This document shows, piece after piece, positions 62,588-64,000 of a DNA stretch of 64,000 nt. How positions within the stretch are numbered: position 1 is the stretch's first letter; every line of letters starts with the position of its first letter. The translations under genes and the position numbers were made by a program. This stretch comes from Sialis fuliginosa. Its lineage: Eukaryota; Arthropoda; Insecta; Megaloptera; Sialidae. The DNA is taken from positions 21,947,638 to 22,011,637 of the forward strand of contig OY540815.1 of the NCBI GenBank assembly GCA_961205875.1, read 5' to 3'. Below the pieces are notes generated by a model. That model had not been told where the DNA came from and did no database searches. It saw only the letters and a list, made by a program, of their open reading frames with translations.

Positions 62588-62714
62588 TAAATTTATGTAT
62601 GTAATATTAATAATATAAATCTTAATTTAAATTCAAATGGCTGTTTGGGACCTTCAGAAGGATTCGAGTTTTATCCGATAGATGGCAGAGTGGTCACTGA
62701 TCATAGGTTAATCT

Positions 62715-63125
62715 ATAGACATAGAGAATGGACCAGGCATCTGACCCGAGAGCAGAGACGTGTCAAAAGAAAGAGATAGAAACAGGTTTGGAATATACTT
62801 GTCCTTTTTTTTAAACAGGAGTGTAACTATTTCATTCTTAGTCCCGAATATTAAAAATATTCGTAGATATTATCATAATATAGTATGTTTATTGTTTATA
62901 TTATTTACTTTTCTAATAAAAAACTTATTGCACAAAAATCACAAGATAGATATACAAAAATATATCTGACAGAAATACTACCCTGAACTATAGTAAGCTA
63001 CCAATCAGATTCTTAGAAAAAGAGATAGATATATTCCAAACTACACTGCATCTCTCTCTCCCTTTTTGAACAGATGTTACACCATTGAGTTAATACAGAA
63101 TGCATTGTCCATTCTCTATGTCTAT
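62715..63125. mobile_element. Inverted-repeat element, copy B (opposite orientation)
   Basis: Same ends and interior as 61151-61582 but reversed: AAGAAAGAGATAGAAACAGG is at the left here and its complement at the right in copy A. The two copies are 1.1 kb apart. Confidence 0.78.
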
Positions 63126-63349
63126 GGGTTAAGGATAGGTTCTCATCAAGCACGACCAAAAAATCGATTTTTTTTTTGCTTAAAAAGTTTGCAAATGTCT
63201 CGTAGAATACGCTCGTGAAACCCGTTTTGCCGAATTCAATTTTTTTTAAAAGTTATAGTCAATATATACACACATACACACACATATGTACATATATACA
63301 TGTTGTACTAAAACTTTAAACGCGTATTTCTCGAAACCATGTTTTCTGA

Positions 63350-64000
63350 GACGGGCGGCTCCAGTTTTTTTTTTAAATGTAGCTTACACTATTATCTTTA
63401 AGAGCATCACGCACTTAAAGACCTTCGCATGCTCCTTCCCTTTTTAAAAACAAGTTAAAACTAAAAAAAAACAAATTAAAACTCATACGCTAACAAAGAA
63501 GTAAATTGAATAGTTAATATCTCAGCTTGGCGCGATCGAGGAGACTCCAGTTTTTTTTAAAATGTAGCTTACACTATTATCTTTAAGAGCATCACGCACT
63601 TAAAGACCTTCGCGTGCTCCTTCCCTTTTTAAAAACAAGTTAAAACTAAAAAAACAAATTAAAACTCATACGCTAACAAAGAAGTAAATTGAATAGTTAA
63701 TATCTCAGCTTGGCGCGATCGAGGAAACTCCAGTTTTTTTTTTAAATGTAGCTTACACTATAATCTTTAAGAGCATCACGCACTTAAAGACCTTCGCGTG
63801 CTCCTTCCCTTTTTAAAAACAAGTTAAAACTAAAAAAACAAATTAAAACTCATACGCTAACAAAGAAGTAAATTGAATAGTTAATATCTCAGCTTGGCGC
63901 GATCAAGGAGACTCCAGTTTTTTTTTAAAATGTAGCTTACACTATTATCTTTAAGAGCATCACGCACTTAAAGACCTTCGCATGCTCCTTCCCTTTTTAA
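63350..64000. repeat. 184-bp tandem array running off the window
   Basis: AGAGCATCACGCACTTAAAG recurs at 63401, 63586, 63770 and 63954. Units contain ACCTTCGCRTGCTCCTTCCC, TTGAATAGTTAATATCTCAG and CTTGGCGCGATCGAGGAGAC. The last two resemble the 160-bp array at 4365-4860. Confidence 0.93.

Noticed and set aside
61040-64000. Search for the missing first PH exons of RasGRF
   Set aside because: No frame with PH strand motifs and splice sites; region is made of repeats, so the gene start is taken to lie beyond the window.

Overview
The window is AT-rich, intron-containing and densely seeded with small DNA transposons. It looks like arthropod, most likely insect, nuclear DNA. The evidence is the GT-AG introns of one large animal signalling gene, Helitron termini of the kind common in insect genomes, and many hAT-, Tc1/mariner/pogo- and P-like non-autonomous elements. 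I cannot place it to order. Nothing bacterial or viral was recognised.

One cellular gene is present. It lies on the minus strand, runs from beyond the right edge of the window to a stop at 23186-23188, and is a clear Ras-specific guanine nucleotide-releasing factor (RasGRF family). I could define 23 coding exons (61039 down to 23186). All junctions are GT-AG and all phases fit. Joined, they give 4,245 coding bases, or 1,414 residues. In order they encode the end of an N-terminal PH domain, a coiled coil, a Gly/Ala-rich linker, an IQ motif, a Dbl-homology domain, a second PH domain, a RasGEF N-terminal (REM) module, a long Ser/Pro-rich linker and the CDC25-type catalytic domain. The start codon and the first PH exons lie beyond 64000. 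Residue numbers below count from the first residue encoded inside the window.

From 1 to 23185 I see no convincing cellular gene. This block is mobile-element debris: a foldback element, a complete 500-bp Helitron-like element, tandem arrays, hAT MITEs, nested elements and a 10-bp repeat tract. The large introns (27911-35546, 40645-43127, 43322-49454, 49685-52762, 53056-57317, 57466-60932) are packed with the same kinds of element, while the small introns (58-73 bp) are clean.

The most interesting structure is a P-element-like transposon at 30859-32826. It has an 8-bp target duplication, matching termini, and a degenerate THAP DNA-binding domain on the plus strand. That reading frame is interrupted by a 265-bp TA-inserting element that is, in principle, removable in frame both by excision and by splicing. 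A second copy at 24162-24680 keeps only the two ends and looks like a KP-type internal deletion through a 9-bp microhomology. Other structures worth a look are a foldback family in four copies, a foldback whose arms are 17-bp minisatellites, an element filled with AACAC/GTGTT motifs, and related tandem arrays near the two ends of the window.
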